Below are positions 21,272-29,090 of a stretch of DNA of 34,642 nucleotides, one piece after another (within the stretch, counting starts at the first letter, position 1; every line of letters begins with the position of its first letter). A program made the position numbers and the translations under genes. The notes beneath the pieces are model-generated. The model was not told the origin of the DNA. It saw nothing but the letters and a program-made list of their open reading frames with translations, and made no database searches. The stretch is taken from positions 1-34,642 of the forward strand of contig JACOXZ010000002.1 of NCBI GenBank assembly GCA_016182105.1, in the 5' to 3' direction. Origin of the DNA: Candidatus Liptonbacteria bacterium. Its GTDB lineage: Bacteria; Patescibacteriota; Minisyncoccia; UBA6257; 2-01-FULL-56-20.

Positions 21272-21507
21272 GCCCCGTAGGAAATAAAGTATTTTCCGTG
21301 ATTACTGCTCTAGACCTTTAAAATAATTTTTTAATCTATATTTGATGAATCTTTTGCCTACCCCAGTTTTTTGTAGAAAATACTTTACCAACATTATGTT
21401 TTTAAGAGCTTTTTCTTTAGATTTTAGAGAAAACCAATGTATAGGTTACCATCTTTAACGCTTTTTAAGATATAGACATAAAACATAATGATTTCCTACG
21501 GGGCATG
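21269..21507 (-). repeat. inverted-repeat element with nuclease remnant, rpsE/rplO junction
   Basis: Perfect 17-bp arms: CATGCCCCGTAGGAAAT (21269-21285) and its complement (21491-21507). The element fills the junction exactly: the right arm touches the rpsE TGA (21508-21510) and the left arm contains the rplO ATG. The interior (205 nt) is AT-rich and carries the GIY-YIG remnant. Confidence 0.92.
21302..21486 (-). pseudogene. decayed GIY-YIG endonuclease
   Basis: Read on the minus strand from the ATG at 21486, the frame gives MFYVYILKSVKDGNLYIGFL, then a stop at 21424-21426. This is the GIY-YIG N-terminal core (here YVYIL...LYIG). In another frame, after the stop, come SKEKALKNIMLVKYFLQKTG and then VGKRFIKYRLKNYFKGLEQ with a stop at 21302. 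The second part is the C-terminal block typical of small single-domain GIY-YIG (YhbQ/UvrC-like) proteins. The middle of the domain, about 30 residues including the usual catalytic Arg and Glu region, is deleted, so the gene is dead. It lies wholly between the arms of the junction element. Confidence 0.75.
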
Positions 21508-21969
21508 TCAAACCTTCAGTTTCTTTAGCGCCTCTATCGTCGCTAGGGCGTTAGTGAGTTTGTTCGGCGTGCGGCCGAGGCACTTCGCGGTCGCGTCTTT
21601 GACTCCAGCCAAATTCAAAACAAAACGCACAGCGCCTCCTGCTCGAAGCCCATGGCCAACGCTTGCTGGTTTAAGCAAAACCCGAGCGGCGCTGTACTTG
21701 GCTTGCGTCTCATGGGCAATAGTCCGGCCATCTCTGATGTTCACAGCGATTAGATTCTTTTTGGCATCTGACTTGGCTTTTTCAACCGCTCTTGCGACAT
21801 CGAGCCCCTTCGCAATGCCCACCCCCACTCGGCCCCTTTCGTCGCCAACGACGACCGTAGCCCTAAAGCGAAAGCGCTTGCCGCCGGCCACCACCCGCGT
21901 CACTCGGCGTATATCTAAAACTTTGTCTTTAAACTCGTCTTTTTGAAATTTAATAAAACCTCTTGCCAT
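21508..21969 (-). CDS. rpsE: ribosomal protein uS5
   Basis: 30S protein important for decoding accuracy. 153 residues. The N-terminal dsRBD-like domain has VLDIRRVTRVVAGGKRFRFR and VVGDERGRVGVGIAKG; the C-terminal domain has RVLLKPASVGHGLRAGGAVR and LGRTPNKLTNALATIEAL. 7 nt after rplR. The gene ends TGA directly against the inverted-repeat arm. Confidence 0.98.
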   Translation of the reverse strand: MARGFIKFQKDEFKDKVLDIRRVTRVVAGGKRFRFRATVVVGDERGRVGVGIAKGLDVARAVEKAKSDAKKNLIAVNIRDGRTIAHETQAKYSAARVLLKPASVGHGLRAGGAVRFVLNLAGVKDATAKCLGRTPNKLTNALATIEALKKLKV

Positions 21970-21976
21970 CGTGAAA

Positions 21977-22339
21977 TCAAATTTTTAAACCGGCCTTTCG
22001 CACCGCCTCCGCGAGTTCTTTTATGCGACCGTGGTAGCGATAATGACGCCTGTCCAAGACGCATCTTTTAATGCCTAACTCAGAGGCCTTTTTTCCAATA
22101 AGCGCGCCGACTAGGGCTGCTTGCTCGGCTTTCTTGCCTCGACGCTCGCTTTCTTTTAACTCCCGACTTGAAGCCTGGGCGAGGGTGTGGCCTTTCTCGT
22201 CATCAATGAGTTGTGCGTAGATCAACCTATTACTTCGAAAAACAGAAAGCCTAGGGAGATCGACTCGGCCAAAAATTTTGGCTCTCGTACGCTTGACTCG
22301 CCTTTGCCTTATTCTGTTTAAAATTTTACTTTTACTCAT
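21977..22339 (-). CDS. rplR: ribosomal protein uL18
   Basis: 5S rRNA-binding 50S protein, 120 residues. Seen: RRVKRTRAKIFG, RLSVFRSNRLIYAQLIDDEKGHTLAQASS, and the C-terminal DRRHYRYHGRIKELAEAVRKAGL. 8 nt after rplF and 7 nt before rpsE, so translation is probably coupled. Confidence 0.97.
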   Translation of the reverse strand: MSKSKILNRIRQRRVKRTRAKIFGRVDLPRLSVFRSNRLIYAQLIDDEKGHTLAQASSRELKESERRGKKAEQAALVGALIGKKASELGIKRCVLDRRHYRYHGRIKELAEAVRKAGLKI

Positions 22340-22347
22340 TTCAATCT

Positions 22348-22899
22348 TTAGGCAGCGGCGCTCGTAGTCGTGGCTTTTTTCCCGGCCTTTCGTCGAATAA
22401 CCTCGCCTTTATAATGGATACCTTTGCCTTTATAAGGTTCTGGTTTTTTAAAGGCACGGATTTGAGCAGCCACCTCGCCGACCAATTCTTTATCAATGCC
22501 CGAAATTTTAATCGTATTTTTATCAACGACGATTGTAGTGCCCTCCGGCGGCAGGAAGCGCACCGGCTTCACATAACCCAATGCTAAGACGAGCGTTTTA
22601 CCTTCAAGGCTGGCTCGGTAGCCAATGCCTTCTATTTCTAAGATTTTTTGAAAACCTTGAGAGACTCCTAAAATAGCGTTTTTGGTTAAAGCGACGAAAG
22701 TTCCGGTATTAGCTCTCGCTTGTTTTGTGCTGCCTTCCCTTTCGATTGCTAGGGAGTCTTTTTCCATTTTGACCCGAACGCCAGCTAAGACTTTTAGGCG
22801 GCGCTCGCCCTTGGGGCCCTTAAAAATTAAAAAGTCGCCATCCTTATGGACACTTACGCCTTCACTAAATTGAATTGGGTTTTTAGCTAAACGTGACAT
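22348..22899 (-). CDS. rplF: ribosomal protein uL6
   Basis: 50S protein at the sarcin-ricin region. The start is the ATG at 22899 (MSRLAKNPIQFSEGV), giving 184 residues; the upstream frame only translates the repeat element. Two similar beta domains are visible; the second carries LVGEVAAQIRAFKKPEPYKGKG and YKGEVIRRKAGKKA, the family signature. A short Ala/Thr tail (KKATTTSAAA) follows. No Shine-Dalgarno: the ATG is preceded by the repeat end ACAAAATTGGC. Confidence 0.97.
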   Translation of the reverse strand: MSRLAKNPIQFSEGVSVHKDGDFLIFKGPKGERRLKVLAGVRVKMEKDSLAIEREGSTKQARANTGTFVALTKNAILGVSQGFQKILEIEGIGYRASLEGKTLVLALGYVKPVRFLPPEGTTIVVDKNTIKISGIDKELVGEVAAQIRAFKKPEPYKGKGIHYKGEVIRRKAGKKATTTSAAA

Positions 22900-22960
22900 G
22901 CCAATTTTGTTCGAGCGAAGCGAGATGACAAAGTGGGGGGTGAAGGTCAAGACCTTCACC
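22897..22960 (-). repeat. short hairpin element, rpsH/rplF junction
   Basis: A 10-bp stem, GGTGAAGGTC (22939-22948) with GACCTTCACC (22951-22960) and a 2-nt loop, straddles the rpsH stop codon (22956-22958). Between it and rplF lie 36 nt (22897-22932) identical to the adk-side end of the secY/adk element. The middle stem of the longer elements is absent here, so this may be a minimal form. Confidence 0.8.
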
Positions 22961-23336
22961 AAATTTCGAATAAATACTCGCCGCCGACCTTAATTTTTTT
23001 AGCTCCTCGGTTTTCCATTACTCCTTTGGGTGTTGTGAGAATCGCGAGTCCGTGACTGCCCTTCACGGGTCTTAAGTCGCGGTAGCCAATGTAAAAACGA
23101 CGACCGGGCTTGCTCCGAATTTTGAAATCAGAAATTGCCGGCTCGCCATCTCTATAGGCCAATTTGACCTCCATAAAACTTTTTCGGTCAATATTTTTCT
23201 TTTGGACGTCGGTTAGATATTTTTTTTGAACTAAAATTTTGGCGATCTCAAAATCCATCTTTGAAAAAGGAATGAAAACGGCCTCTTTTTTAGCCCGCCC
23301 AGCGTTTTTAATTTTAGCAAGGAAATCGTAGTACAT
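22956..23336 (-). CDS. rpsH: ribosomal protein uS8
   Basis: 30S central-domain assembly protein, 126 residues. Seen: the N-terminal domain MYYDFLAKIKNAGRAKKEAVFIPFSKM and a C-terminal domain with KPGRRFYIGYRDLRPVKGSHGLAILTTPKGVM, ending GGEYLFEIW. The usual STSKG-type signature reads LTTPKG, within family range. Its ATG is two nt after the repeat end ATAACATTGGC. Confidence 0.97.
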   Translation of the reverse strand: MYYDFLAKIKNAGRAKKEAVFIPFSKMDFEIAKILVQKKYLTDVQKKNIDRKSFMEVKLAYRDGEPAISDFKIRSKPGRRFYIGYRDLRPVKGSHGLAILTTPKGVMENRGAKKIKVGGEYLFEIW

Positions 23337-23562
23337 GCCAATGTTATCTAACCGAGCACATAAATATTTAGCGCCTCGACTTTATGTGCTCCGGTTAGCC
23401 ATAACATTGAGCACCCCGCCCCTTTGCTCACATGATTTGGACAACGAATCAAAGCTGAGCGGAGCGATTCGACTGCGTCTTTGTTTTGATGTGTCATTGT
23501 AATCTTAACCATAAAGGGGCGGGGTGAGGGTCAAGCCCTTCACCAAGATGATTTCTTGACCC
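23337..23562 (-). repeat. composite inverted-repeat element, rpsN/rpsH junction
   Basis: Three stems. GGGTCAAG (23528-23535) and CTTGACCC (23555-23562) straddle the rpsN stop. CACCCCGCCCCTTT (23412-23425) and AAAGGGGCGGGGTG (23513-23526) form a perfect 14-bp stem around an 87-nt loop. CAATGTTATCTAACCGAGCA (from 23339) pairs with TGCTCCGGTTAGCC...ATTG (to 23409) next to the rpsH ATG. The interiors contain no gene remnant that I can see. Confidence 0.85.
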
Positions 23563-23725
23563 CGGGGATCTCTCCTCGGGTCGCCATCTCTCTAAAACAG
23601 ATTCGGCAAAGACCAAACTTCCTCATATAACCTCGTTTGCGGCCGCAACGAAAACAGCGCCGAACAATTCTCGAGGGAAATTTCGGCTTCTTTTTACTTC
23701 TTGCAATAACAGAGGTTTTTGGCAT
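23540..23725 (-). CDS. rpsN: ribosomal protein uS14, zinc-binding type
   Basis: 30S head protein. 61 residues, the short zinc type, with four cysteines in [20 protein letters not shown] (Cys24, 27, 40, 43) and the conserved [18 protein letters not shown] end. 4 nt after rplE. The stop codon lies inside a hairpin. Confidence 0.97.
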   Translation of the reverse strand: MPKTSVIARSKKKPKFPSRIVRRCFRCGRKRGYMRKFGLCRICFREMATRGEIPGVKKSSW

Positions 23726-23729
23726 GAAA

Positions 23730-24236
23730 TTATTTTTTCTTTAGCGGCGCTCCTAAACGACGGAGAGCTTCGATCGCCGCCTCCCTGTCTTTAACCCTCG
23801 GCACCAAAGACACTTCCAAAGTAAAAACAACGGGCGACAGCTCCGGATTAACTTCGGGAAAGGCAAATTGTTCTTTAAAGCCGAGGCTCAATACCCCGCC
23901 GCCGTCAATGGACTTGAGGCTAAGGCCGCTAAAATCCCTGACTCGAGGCAGGACTATTTTAACCAAACGCTCAAAAAAATCAACCATTTTTTGGCGCCGG
24001 AGAGTTACTTTTAGACCTATGATTTGACCCTCGCGGATTTTAAAACCAGCGATAGAACGTCTCGCGCGTCTTACTTCCGGCTTCTGTCCGGCAAGAAGCC
24101 CAATATCGCGGCTTACCTGAACTAAGGTTTTTTCTTCAAAATTAGGCTGTGAACTCAATCGTCCAAGACCGGCATTAATCACAATCTTTTCCAAAAATTT
24201 CTTTATTTGGACTTTTTCGTCTTTGCTTCTAATCAT
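23730..24236 (-). CDS. rplE: ribosomal protein uL5
   Basis: 5S rRNA-binding protein of the central protuberance, 168 residues (about ten shorter than E. coli L5). Seen: [13 protein letters not shown] near the N-terminus, TGQKP-like [46 protein letters not shown], and [13 protein letters not shown]. 3 nt after rplX and 4 nt before rpsN. Confidence 0.97.
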   Translation of the reverse strand: MIRSKDEKVQIKKFLEKIVINAGLGRLSSQPNFEEKTLVQVSRDIGLLAGQKPEVRRARRSIAGFKIREGQIIGLKVTLRRQKMVDFFERLVKIVLPRVRDFSGLSLKSIDGGGVLSLGFKEQFAFPEVNPELSPVVFTLEVSLVPRVKDREAAIEALRRLGAPLKKK

Positions 24237-24239
24237 TTT

Positions 24240-24545
24240 TTAAGTGGCGGCTTCGCATTTGCGACAAAAACGCACTTTTTGATTGCCCTCGAAGCGGTAA
24301 CCGACGCGAGTCGGCTTTTTACAGCTTCGGCAAATAAGCATAACTTTTGAACCCCAAATTGGCCTTGCGACATTCACCACTTCTCCTTTCTGGCCCTGAC
24401 GCTTTGGCTTCACTTTCTTTTTATAAAGATTCAATCCTTCGACAGTTAGCTTCTGCTTATCAGGATAGACAGTCAAAACCGAACCACTTTTCCCGCGGTC
24501 TTTTCCGGAAATAATTCTTACCTGGTCGCCTTTTTTAATATTCAT
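24240..24545 (-). CDS. rplX: ribosomal protein uL24
   Basis: 50S assembly initiator. 101 residues. An N-terminal KOW motif (KGDQVRIISGKDRGKSGSVL, 5-24) is followed by KQKLTVEGLNLYKKKVKP. The C-terminus has a two-CxxC zinc-ribbon-like part (CRSC and CRKC), common in many bacteria. The ATG touches the inverted-repeat arm (AACGGG-ATG), without a proper Shine-Dalgarno. Confidence 0.97.
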   Translation of the reverse strand: MNIKKGDQVRIISGKDRGKSGSVLTVYPDKQKLTVEGLNLYKKKVKPKRQGQKGEVVNVARPIWGSKVMLICRSCKKPTRVGYRFEGNQKVRFCRKCEAAT

Positions 24546-24707
24546 CCCGTTAGAAAATTAAACATATCGTCAGTCCGACTAATCAACGATAAATCAATAT
24601 TAGATTGCACTTTTATTCGAAACATGGTCTTTAATTTTCTAACGGGATTCATGATGCGAATTTTCGCATATTCGTAGATTGGCATTTGATTTGGGTATTG
24701 GCATCAC
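24544..24707 (-). repeat. inverted-repeat element, rplN/rplX junction
   Basis: Perfect 19-bp arms, ATCCCGTTAGAAAATTAAA (24544-24562) and its complement (24630-24648), with a 67-nt AT-rich loop and no gene remnant. Upstream toward rplN there is a second small palindrome, GCGAATTTTCGC (about 24657-24668), and a 16-nt segment ATTCGTAGATTGGCAT (24670-24685) that recurs at 30825-30840. Core CCCGTTAGA is shared with the rplV/rpsC and rplD/rplW elements. Confidence 0.9.
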
Positions 24708-25076
24708 CTAGACTATTTCTTCGGCCAGAGTCATTACTTTTTCGAAACCTTTGGTTTTGAGCTCCCGAGGCATTGGTCCGAAAACCCGAGTGGCAATCGG
24801 CTCGCCCTTGGGGTCAACCAAAACCACGGCGTTTTCATCAAAACGGATATATGAACCATCAGGACGACGAAGCGGCTCCCTTGCGCGAACAATTAAAACC
24901 CGGACAATGTCTTTTTTCTTCACCGACTTTCTGGGTTCGGCCACTTGGACTGAAGCAATCACCACATCCCCGATCCGGCCGTAGCGATGGCGAGTCCCGC
25001 CTAAAATTCTAAAACACCGGACTATTTTAGCTCCGGAATTGTCCGCGACTTTTAAAATGGAACGTTCCTGAATCAT
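24708..25076 (-). CDS. rplN: ribosomal protein uL14
   Basis: 50S intersubunit-bridge protein, 122 residues, full length. Seen: [17 protein letters not shown], the signature around [32 protein letters not shown], and [11 protein letters not shown] near the end. Its ATG overlaps the rpsQ stop (ATGA). Confidence 0.98.
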   Translation of the reverse strand: MIQERSILKVADNSGAKIVRCFRILGGTRHRYGRIGDVVIASVQVAEPRKSVKKKDIVRVLIVRAREPLRRPDGSYIRFDENAVVLVDPKGEPIATRVFGPMPRELKTKGFEKVMTLAEEIV

Positions 25077-25324
25077 GCTTTAGATACTATTTTCCACCTT
25101 TTCTCTTTGGAAAGAGGCCTTGTCTCTTCGATCACAACTTTGTCGCCAGTCTTATATTCGTTATTCTCGTCATGGGCTTTGAAATTTTGGCTGACTTTAA
25201 AATACCTAAGATATTTAGGGTGTTTTTTCATCCGGCTCACGGTCACCACTCTCGTCTTTACCATTTTGTCGCTCGTCACGAGTCCCGCTATTCTCCTTTT
25301 TTTACTCCTTTTTTCCTTGGTCAT
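25073..25324 (-). CDS. rpsQ: ribosomal protein uS17
   Basis: 30S OB-fold protein, 83 residues. Seen: [38 protein letters not shown], and [20 protein letters not shown], the family signature. It overlaps the end of rpmC by 23 nt and rplN by 4 nt, the tightest packing in the cluster. Confidence 0.97.
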   Translation of the reverse strand: MTKEKRSKKRRIAGLVTSDKMVKTRVVTVSRMKKHPKYLRYFKVSQNFKAHDENNEYKTGDKVVIEETRPLSKEKRWKIVSKA

Positions 25325-25508
25325 TGTTTATAAAAGTTTGGATTCTCGCTATGTCCTTCCTTAAAGATCTAAGTTCTTGAATGTCTTTGACTTTACCAGC
25401 TGCTAGGTCGAATTTTAGAATCCGCAACTTCTCTCGACTTTCCCCAAGAAGCTTATGTAATTCTGAAACGGGCTTATTTTTTAGTTCTTGAATCTCTCTT
25501 CTTTTCAT
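25302..25508 (-). CDS. rpmC: ribosomal protein uL29
   Basis: Small 50S protein near the exit tunnel, 68 residues, a two-helix hairpin: [20 protein letters not shown], then [19 protein letters not shown] and the second helix [15 protein letters not shown]. The ATG is part of the inverted-repeat arm (GAGGG-ATG). Confidence 0.96.
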   Translation of the reverse strand: MKRREIQELKNKPVSELHKLLGESREKLRILKFDLAAGKVKDIQELRSLRKDIARIQTFINNDQGKKE

Positions 25509-25639
25509 CCCTCACCCTTCGGAGATCATGCGCTTTTTTTCAAAGCATGATCTTATCTGACGAGCGACCTTGAGAAGATATATTTTGTCTTTAGTACTCA
25601 TTGTGATGACGTAGAGAAAATCTCCGAAGGGTGAGGGAT
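25507..25639 (-). repeat. inverted-repeat element, rplP/rpmC junction
   Basis: Perfect 20-bp arms, ATCCCTCACCCTTCGGAGAT (25507-25526) and its complement (25620-25639). One arm touches the rplP stop; the other holds the rpmC ATG. The 93-nt loop has an inner hairpin (GATCATGC.../GCATGATC) and a 29-codon open frame from the ATG at 25601 to a TGA inside the arm (25512), beginning MSTKDKIYLLKVARQIR. I cannot assign that peptide; it may be a remnant. Confidence 0.9.
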
Positions 25640-26049
25640 CATTTGCCGATAACTTTAGTTTTAAAAGGCAACTTATAGGCAGCTCGCTCCAGGGCCCCTG
25701 TGGCTATTTCTTTGCTTACGCCGTCAACTTCAAAAATGATTCGGCCGGGCTTTACGGGAAAAACATAATGATCAACACTGCCCTTGCCGCCGCCCATGGT
25801 GGTCTCGGGCGGCCTCAAGGTCACCGGCTTATCAGGAAATACTCTGATCCACATCCTGCCTTCACGCTTCATAAAATGCGTAATCGCTTTCCGCGCTGCC
25901 TCAATTTGTCTGGAATTAAGCCAGGAGGGCTCGAGGGCTTTGAGGCCGTACTCGCCGTAATTTAACTCCAAGCCGCGAGTTTCCACTTGTCGCTTCCGCG
26001 AACGCCCCTTCTGCCACTTACGATGTTTAACTTTTTTAGGAATGAGCAT
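25639..26049 (-). CDS. rplP: ribosomal protein uL16
   Basis: 50S protein at the A site. 136 residues from the ATG at 26049 ([16 protein letters not shown]); a longer upstream frame overlaps rpsC and is not homologous. Signatures: [13 protein letters not shown] and [22 protein letters not shown]. One nt separates it from rpsC. Confidence 0.98.
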   Translation of the reverse strand: MLIPKKVKHRKWQKGRSRKRQVETRGLELNYGEYGLKALEPSWLNSRQIEAARKAITHFMKREGRMWIRVFPDKPVTLRPPETTMGGGKGSVDHYVFPVKPGRIIFEVDGVSKEIATGALERAAYKLPFKTKVIGK

Positions 26050-26050
26050 G

Positions 26051-26725
26051 TCAGTTTTTTTCTTCGCGGATATTGGTATGGATTTCTCCCTTATAAATCC
26101 AGACCTTGACGCCAATTGTTCCGTAAGTGGTATAAGCTACTGCGTGTCCATAATCAATGTCAGCTCTTAAGGTCTGGAGCGGCAAAGAGCCGGATTTAAG
26201 GTGTTCTCTTCTCGCAATTTCGTTGCCGTCCAGCCTGCCGGCTACTTGGATCTTCGCTCCTTTTACTGCTTTATTTTGAGAGATTAGATCCAAATATTTT
26301 TTTATCGTCCGGCGGAAAGGCAGACGCTTCTCGAAATCCCAGGCAATTTGCTCGGCCGTATATTGGGCGGAGATTTCGGAACGTTTAAGTTCTTCGACAG
26401 TCACGCTCAAATCCGAGCCTAATTTGCCGCCCCTAAGTTTTTTTAACTCCTTCTCGAGCGACTTGGTTAAGTCTTCTATTCCTTTGCCGCCTCGGCCGAT
26501 AATGAGGCCTGGTCTCGCTGACTTGATTGTAATTCGCAATTTGTTGGAAGTCCTGTTTATCTCAACTGAAACAATGCCAGCCTGGCTGATTTTCGATTTA
26601 ATCACTCGTCTTACGGCCTCATCCTCCTCGAGAAATTTCTTGTAACCACGGTTTACAAACCAGCGCACCGGCCAATCGCGCGTTATACCCGACCTGAATG
26701 ATTGTGGATTAATTTTCTGCCCCAT
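26051..26725 (-). CDS. rpsC: ribosomal protein uS3
   Basis: 30S head protein at the mRNA entry site, 224 residues. [18 protein letters not shown] at the N-terminus; KH type II domain with [14 protein letters not shown] (GxxG loop); C-terminal domain with KVAGR-like [17 protein letters not shown] and KVWIYKGEI. The start codon is two nt after the repeat end ACAAAATTGGC. Confidence 0.98.
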   Translation of the reverse strand: MGQKINPQSFRSGITRDWPVRWFVNRGYKKFLEEDEAVRRVIKSKISQAGIVSVEINRTSNKLRITIKSARPGLIIGRGGKGIEDLTKSLEKELKKLRGGKLGSDLSVTVEELKRSEISAQYTAEQIAWDFEKRLPFRRTIKKYLDLISQNKAVKGAKIQVAGRLDGNEIARREHLKSGSLPLQTLRADIDYGHAVAYTTYGTIGVKVWIYKGEIHTNIREEKN

Positions 26726-27044
26726 GCCAATTTTGTCCCCGTTAGATATCGAGTGATTTAACGCCTACGACTAAATATTGATTATTGCTATTTTTAATAT
26801 AAACCATGATTTCTTAGTTTTATCTAACGGGGCCACAAAATTGAGCACCCAGCTCTAATTTTGCTTGTGAATTTCAGGTGCGGCGCGAGGGCGAATAGCC
26901 CTGCCCTATTCGGGCAAGCGCCGCATGATGTTATGTTGTTTGGATATTGTATCATATCTTAATTTTCTAAATCTTGGACAAAATTAGGGCTGGGTTAAGA
27001 TTTTGTAATGAAAATTTACACTTCGTTCAGTTTTCAAACAAAAT
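26726..27044 (-). repeat. composite inverted-repeat element, rplV/rpsC junction
   Basis: The longest junction (319 nt), gene-free. Near rplV: GATTTTGT/ACAAAATC hairpin (about 27006-27043). Middle: arms 26846-26863 and 26979-26996 around a GCGGCGC...GCGCCGC hairpin; 26846-26924 is 75/79 identical to 19124-19202. Next to rpsC: CAATTTTGT plus CCCCGTTAGATA (26728-26748) pairing with 26821-26843, loop about 72 nt. The inner arm core CCCCGTTAGATA looks like a second element nested inside the CAATTTTGT arms. Confidence 0.88.
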
Positions 27045-27551
27045 CTAAATTGATTTTCGCCTGAAGATCTTAGTGAAAAACCCGGGCTTTTTCTCTTTGG
27101 AAACTCTAGTTTCTCTATGCTCTTTTATAGGCTGCTCTTTTTTGGCTTTACCTTTTTCCTCTGGCGGAAGTTTTATCTTTTTCTCGTAGATGATCTTGAA
27201 GCGGGACTTCAGCTCTGGTTTTTCGCTAAGCACAATTGTCACGTGACTACTTTTCTTCTGAAGAGGCGTAGCCATCCCTCTTGCCCGCGGAAGAGAACGC
27301 TTCAAGATCGGTCCCTGATTAACGAGCAAGCTTTCGATATAAAGCTTTTCTATGTCAAGCCGCTCGTTATTCTTGGCATTAGCCACTGCCGAACGCAAAA
27401 GCTTCAAAAGCGGCTTGGCCGCTCTTCGCCTTTGGAAAAGAAGCTGGGCTTCAGCTTCGTTAACCGGCAGTCCTCTAATCAAATCAGCTACCTGCCTAAC
27501 CTTTCTAGGAGCTATTCGTAAATAATTTAGCTTAGCTCTAGTGATCGTCAT
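27045..27551 (-). CDS. rplV: ribosomal protein uL22 with long C-terminal tail
   Basis: 50S exit-tunnel protein, 168 residues against about 110-115 usual. Core: RAKLNYLRIAPRKVRQVADLIRG, then SAVANAKNN and GPILKRSLPRARGMATPLQKKSSHVTIVLSE (tunnel hairpin). After about residue 118 comes a charged Lys/Glu-rich tail ending in GFFTKIFRRKSI, unrelated to the core; its role is unknown. 3 nt after rpsS. Confidence 0.97.
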   Translation of the reverse strand: MTITRAKLNYLRIAPRKVRQVADLIRGLPVNEAEAQLLFQRRRAAKPLLKLLRSAVANAKNNERLDIEKLYIESLLVNQGPILKRSLPRARGMATPLQKKSSHVTIVLSEKPELKSRFKIIYEKKIKLPPEEKGKAKKEQPIKEHRETRVSKEKKPGFFTKIFRRKSI

Positions 27552-27554
27552 TTT

Positions 27555-27893
27555 TTAAGATTTTGGCTTAGCTGCCTTCGAGGTCGAAGTTTGGGTAGCG
27601 GCGGCTTCCGCTGGTTTACCTTCGATTTCACGCTGCATCTTGCCTCCGTGCTTTGTGAACTTTCGGGTCGGTGAAAACTCGCCTAAACGGTGGCCAATCA
27701 TTTCTTCGTTAATCTTCACTTCAACAAAATTTTTGCCGTTGTGGACCGCAAAAGTAAAACCAACCATCTCTGGAGAGATCTCCGAGTCTCGCGACCATGT
27801 TTTAATGGAAGAACCCTCTCCGGAGGCAACTTTGGAAATTTTCTTTAAAAGTTTTGGGTCGACATATGGACCTTTCTTGGATGAACGGCTCAT
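27555..27893 (-). CDS. rpsS: ribosomal protein uS19
   Basis: 30S head protein, 112 residues (about 90 usual). Core: [19 protein letters not shown], then [20 protein letters not shown], the signature [17 protein letters not shown], and an Ala/Thr/Lys-rich tail of about 22 residues. One nt after rplB, three before rplV. Confidence 0.98.
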   Translation of the reverse strand: MSRSSKKGPYVDPKLLKKISKVASGEGSSIKTWSRDSEISPEMVGFTFAVHNGKNFVEVKINEEMIGHRLGEFSPTRKFTKHGGKMQREIEGKPAEAAATQTSTSKAAKPKS

Positions 27894-27894
27894 A

Positions 27895-28719
27895 TTACTT
27901 TGTTCTGCGTTTAATAATCAGCACATTCGACCACTTTTTACGATTGCGTGTTTTTCTGCCGCCGGTAACCTTGCCCCATTTGGTTTTTGGCTTTCTCGTT
28001 CCCCTTTGAGTCTTGCCTTCGCCGCCTCCATAAGGATGGTCAACCGGGTTCATCGCTCGGCCGCGCACTGTAGGCCGGATACCGAGCCAGCGAGACCGAC
28101 CAGCTTTGCCGATCGTAATCAGATTATGCTCGGGGTTCGAAACCTGACCCAAAGACGCATAACCCCGTGAAGGCGCCCTCCTCACCTCCCCTGAAGAAAG
28201 CTTAAGGTCGGTGTAACCGCCCCCATGAGCCAAAACTTCTGCATAAGAGCCGGCTCCTCGCGCGAGTTGCCCGCCTCGGCCGGGTTTGAGCTCAATATTG
28301 TAAATCTGGAAACCAACTGGGATATTCTTAAGCTCTAAGCGGTTCCCGACTTTAAGGGGGGCATTTGGAGCAGCGACTATTTCACTCCCCACTCGAAGAC
28401 CATGGGGCGCGAGTATGTACCGCCTCTCGTCGTCCTCATATTTTATCTTCGCAATCCAGGCGGTTCGGTAGGGATCGTATTCCAAGGTTTCGACTACTGC
28501 TTTTTCATTCAAGCGGTTTTGTTTAAAGTCAATTATCCGATAGAGCCGCTTCACGCCGCCGCCTTGATGACGCACGGTTATCCGTCCGGCTGAATTCCGA
28601 CCGGCGTGACTTTTGAGACGCCTCAAGAGCGACTTCTCTGGCCGCGTTCGGCTTAAGGCCTTAAAACTAGAGGAAGACATCTCTCGGCGTGATGGCGTTG
28701 TGGGTGAGTATGTTCTCAT
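27895..28719 (-). CDS. rplB: ribosomal protein uL2
   Basis: Peptidyl-transferase-centre protein of the 50S. 275 residues from the ATG at 28719 ([14 protein letters not shown]); a TTG three codons upstream is less likely. Seen: [22 protein letters not shown], the OB-fold and SH3 parts ([22 protein letters not shown]), and the signature [20 protein letters not shown]. Confidence 0.98.
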   Translation of the reverse strand: MRTYSPTTPSRREMSSSSFKALSRTRPEKSLLRRLKSHAGRNSAGRITVRHQGGGVKRLYRIIDFKQNRLNEKAVVETLEYDPYRTAWIAKIKYEDDERRYILAPHGLRVGSEIVAAPNAPLKVGNRLELKNIPVGFQIYNIELKPGRGGQLARGAGSYAEVLAHGGGYTDLKLSSGEVRRAPSRGYASLGQVSNPEHNLITIGKAGRSRWLGIRPTVRGRAMNPVDHPYGGGEGKTQRGTRKPKTKWGKVTGGRKTRNRKKWSNVLIIKRRTK

Positions 28720-28811
28720 AGATGCCAATATGCTAATTTAATGCCAATATTGCGAATATTCGAATAGTATAAAGAGATAATTTCAGTATTTGTAATTTGC
28801 ATCATGTTGGT
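28720..28811 (-). repeat. rplW/rplB spacer with small palindrome and direct repeats
   Basis: The 92-nt spacer contains CGAATATTCG (about 28755-28764) and, toward rplB, two direct copies of ATATTGGCAT plus related GGCATTAAATTAGC. It is AT-rich, with no gene or terminator. It resembles the tuf/rpsJ spacer (GAATATTCG, TTGGCAT) rather than the long-arm elements. Confidence 0.45.
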
Positions 28812-29090
28812 TCATCTTCCGAGGTCGATTTTCTGACCAGGGCGAAGGGTAACAATGGCTTTTTTGTAGCCCGACTTCTCGCTATAGACGTTCCTAAAGC
28901 GCTTTTCCTTGCCTCGGCGATTAATCACATTAACGTTTACCGCATCGACTCGGTAAATTTCCTTCACGGCTTTTTTAACCTCATTCTTGGTCGCTGAAGG
29001 TTTTACTATAAAAACATATTTACCCGACTTGTTCAAATCAGTGACTTTCTCGGTTACCCAAGGTTTTTTAATCAAAAAAATATCACTCAT
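28812..29090 (-). CDS. rplW: ribosomal protein uL23
   Basis: 50S exit-site protein that docks trigger factor and SRP. 92 residues from the ATG at 29090 (MSDIFLIKKPWVTEKVTDL); the longer frame translates the repeat arm. Seen: KYVFIVKPSATKNEVKKAVKEIYRVDAVNVNVIN and KKAIVTLRPGQKID. The ATG is adjacent to the arm (AACGGG-ATG). Confidence 0.97.
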   Translation of the reverse strand: MSDIFLIKKPWVTEKVTDLNKSGKYVFIVKPSATKNEVKKAVKEIYRVDAVNVNVINRRGKEKRFRNVYSEKSGYKKAIVTLRPGQKIDLGR

